A stretch of DNA of 64,000 nucleotides from Siphonodentalium dalli (taxonomy: Eukaryota > Mollusca > Scaphopoda > Gadilida > Siphonodentaliidae). The number at the start of each line of letters is the position of its first letter. The stretch's first letter is position 1. The DNA is taken from positions 3,718,001-3,782,000 of the forward strand of contig CP136062.1 of the NCBI GenBank assembly GCA_032622095.1, given 5' to 3'. The notes below the pieces were generated by a model. It saw only the letters and a list, made by a program, of their open reading frames with translations, was not told the DNA's origin and ran no database searches. Position numbers and translations under genes: made by a program. This document shows, in pieces, positions 62,496-64,000 of this stretch.

Positions 62496-64000
62496 GGATG
62501 TCAGAGGTTGATAAATTACGTATGAAGTAGAATGAGTTTGATATACCTTTTATCACATGATCAAATAAACGCGAAGTATTCATCGAAGAAAAGTATCATA
62601 AACGTCAGCAATCGCAAGTCATTCAAATAATGGCGTGACGTCATCGCACGTGCTAATAGTACACGTGTGTCTTACCAATAATTATTAACCTGGGTTTGTG
62701 AGTTAATTATGTGATAAATTGTGATATTAAACGTTCGTTTAATAACAGGAAATAGTGCCAGGTGACCCTTGACTTCCGGTATGTCTTCTATTTACACTCC
62801 ATATATTATGCCTTCCAATATTTTTCCAACCAGCTATAATCATTAAGAGTTTGAAAAGTTATGTCATTATATATACACCATTAAATACATCAAAGTGTCC
62901 TTATTTATCTGGGACTATTGTTTACACGCGCAAACAATGCACAGTTACATGAAAAGTCATCCGATGTCGTATAGAAGCCGATGTTAGTTTAGTGTCCCAT
63001 TTGTTGATTTAAGTAGGTTTTGTCGAGGCTTTGGATCATGTAATAAATATAATCTATAACTCGTCAAGTATAGGCTATAGCAGAATCTACAAAACCCGTC
63101 CACTACATTAGGTCAGGACCTCAACAAAGGCTGGTCCAGTTCTAATTTTCTGGACTCGTTTTGTAAATTCCGCTATAAACTGGGGACTCGTAGATCCTCT
63201 CTTTATTGCACACCCTGATCCCTGGAACATGACAAATGTGGCAAGAATGAATAAATACCAACAGGTATGATGGCAGTATCTCATTCTAATAACAATATAT
63301 TCCTTATTGGTGAATTTGGATTTAGTTCAAAATAATATGATCATACTGTTGGCGCAATATTTTATTAATCAGAAGGCAATCACATCACCCAGGAGTCTTC
63401 ATGTCTGTTCATTAAAATCATTACACTTTCTGTTAGACATATATGCACAGCCACCTTCAAGTGTAAATTAATATGACACTTTCCAAATATAATAGAACAA
63501 GATTTACATTCTCCAGAATTGAAGCAGTGTATATTTTCCTTAGAACAAGTGGATCAATACCCTTTACTTTCATAAGATGTTTTGCACTGAATAAATAAAT
63601 ACACATCAGCTTCCTGGAGTGAATTCCTTGTTACCTCAGGTCAAGAATCACTATACCGTGTGCACATATTACACATGTATGCCTCCACCCCAAAAGTATC
63701 CATTGCACACATGACTACCTCCAATATAATTTAGAATAGATGATGTATTTTCTGTTATCCTGTTTTCTCATCATTTCCCTTTCTAGTAGTATTATAAGGA
63801 AGCTGAAGTTGCAAGTTATTAAAAGTTTGTGTCCTTGGTGTTGATATTGTCTTTGTGTTTGAATAACATTCCAAGAAGAGAGTTAACAGAAAATAGTGGA
63901 TTTGACATTTGTGTCATCAGTCAGGATACAACAGTTACATTTAATCTCTGATTGTGAATTTTAATTTTACACCTGTCCAAAAAAATTGTCTGATTCCTTT
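62496..64000. other. AT-rich sequence with no recognisable feature
   Basis: I see no supported gene, RNA gene or repeat array. A distant untranslated or intronic region of a host gene cannot be excluded. Confidence 0.5.

Overview
The window is eukaryotic and almost certainly from an animal, probably a marine invertebrate such as a mollusc (an impression, low confidence). There are no prokaryote-style operons. It is dominated by a tandem satellite, with transposon insertions carrying 2-bp and 6-bp target duplications, a Polinton/Maverick-type gene fragment, a minisatellite and AT-rich degenerate repeats. I see no ordinary host gene.

Layout: (1) 1-20244 and 33155-53332 are one long head-to-tail array of a 174-bp satellite, with higher-order repeats of about 870, 1,915 (11-mer), 2,788 (16-mer) and 3,269 bp (19-mer with a shared deletion). 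At 53333 the satellite flips orientation and runs inverted to 54497, where it ends. (2) 13801-16779 is a 2,979-bp non-autonomous Tc1/mariner-like element in the satellite, flanked by TA. (3) 20245-33154 is a 12,910-bp, almost perfect palindrome inserted in the satellite with a 6-bp duplication (GACATC) and ends AGTAGTATAG...CTATACTACT. Each 6.4-kb arm carries the same genes: a 316-aa protein with a SUMO-interaction-like motif, a bipartite nuclear signal and four helical repeats; a 145-aa protein; and a 70-aa basic ORF. Each also has an iteron-like array beside its outer end. The centre is a GC-rich stem with a 15-nt spacer. (4) 54498-58484 holds a three-gene fragment of a Polinton/adintovirus-type element (integrase C-terminus, small membrane protein, 5' part of a capsid-region gene) embedded in a 37-bp minisatellite of about 70 units. 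(5) 58485-64000 is AT-rich non-coding DNA with a diverged tandem repeat at 59.2-62.2 kb.

The main candidate for something undescribed is the palindromic element. Its 6-bp duplication and AG...CT ends fit a Polinton-type integrase, yet it has no integrase, polymerase, protease or capsid gene that I can recognise. It looks like a non-autonomous or parasitic element, possibly a head-to-head dimer of a 6.45-kb linear replicon, encoding its own nuclear repeat protein next to a repeated DNA motif. Paralogous empty copies of both insertion sites occur elsewhere in the same satellite, which makes the insertion boundaries secure.

All alignments were done by eye. Identities, copy numbers and repeat limits outside the exactly located ends are approximate.
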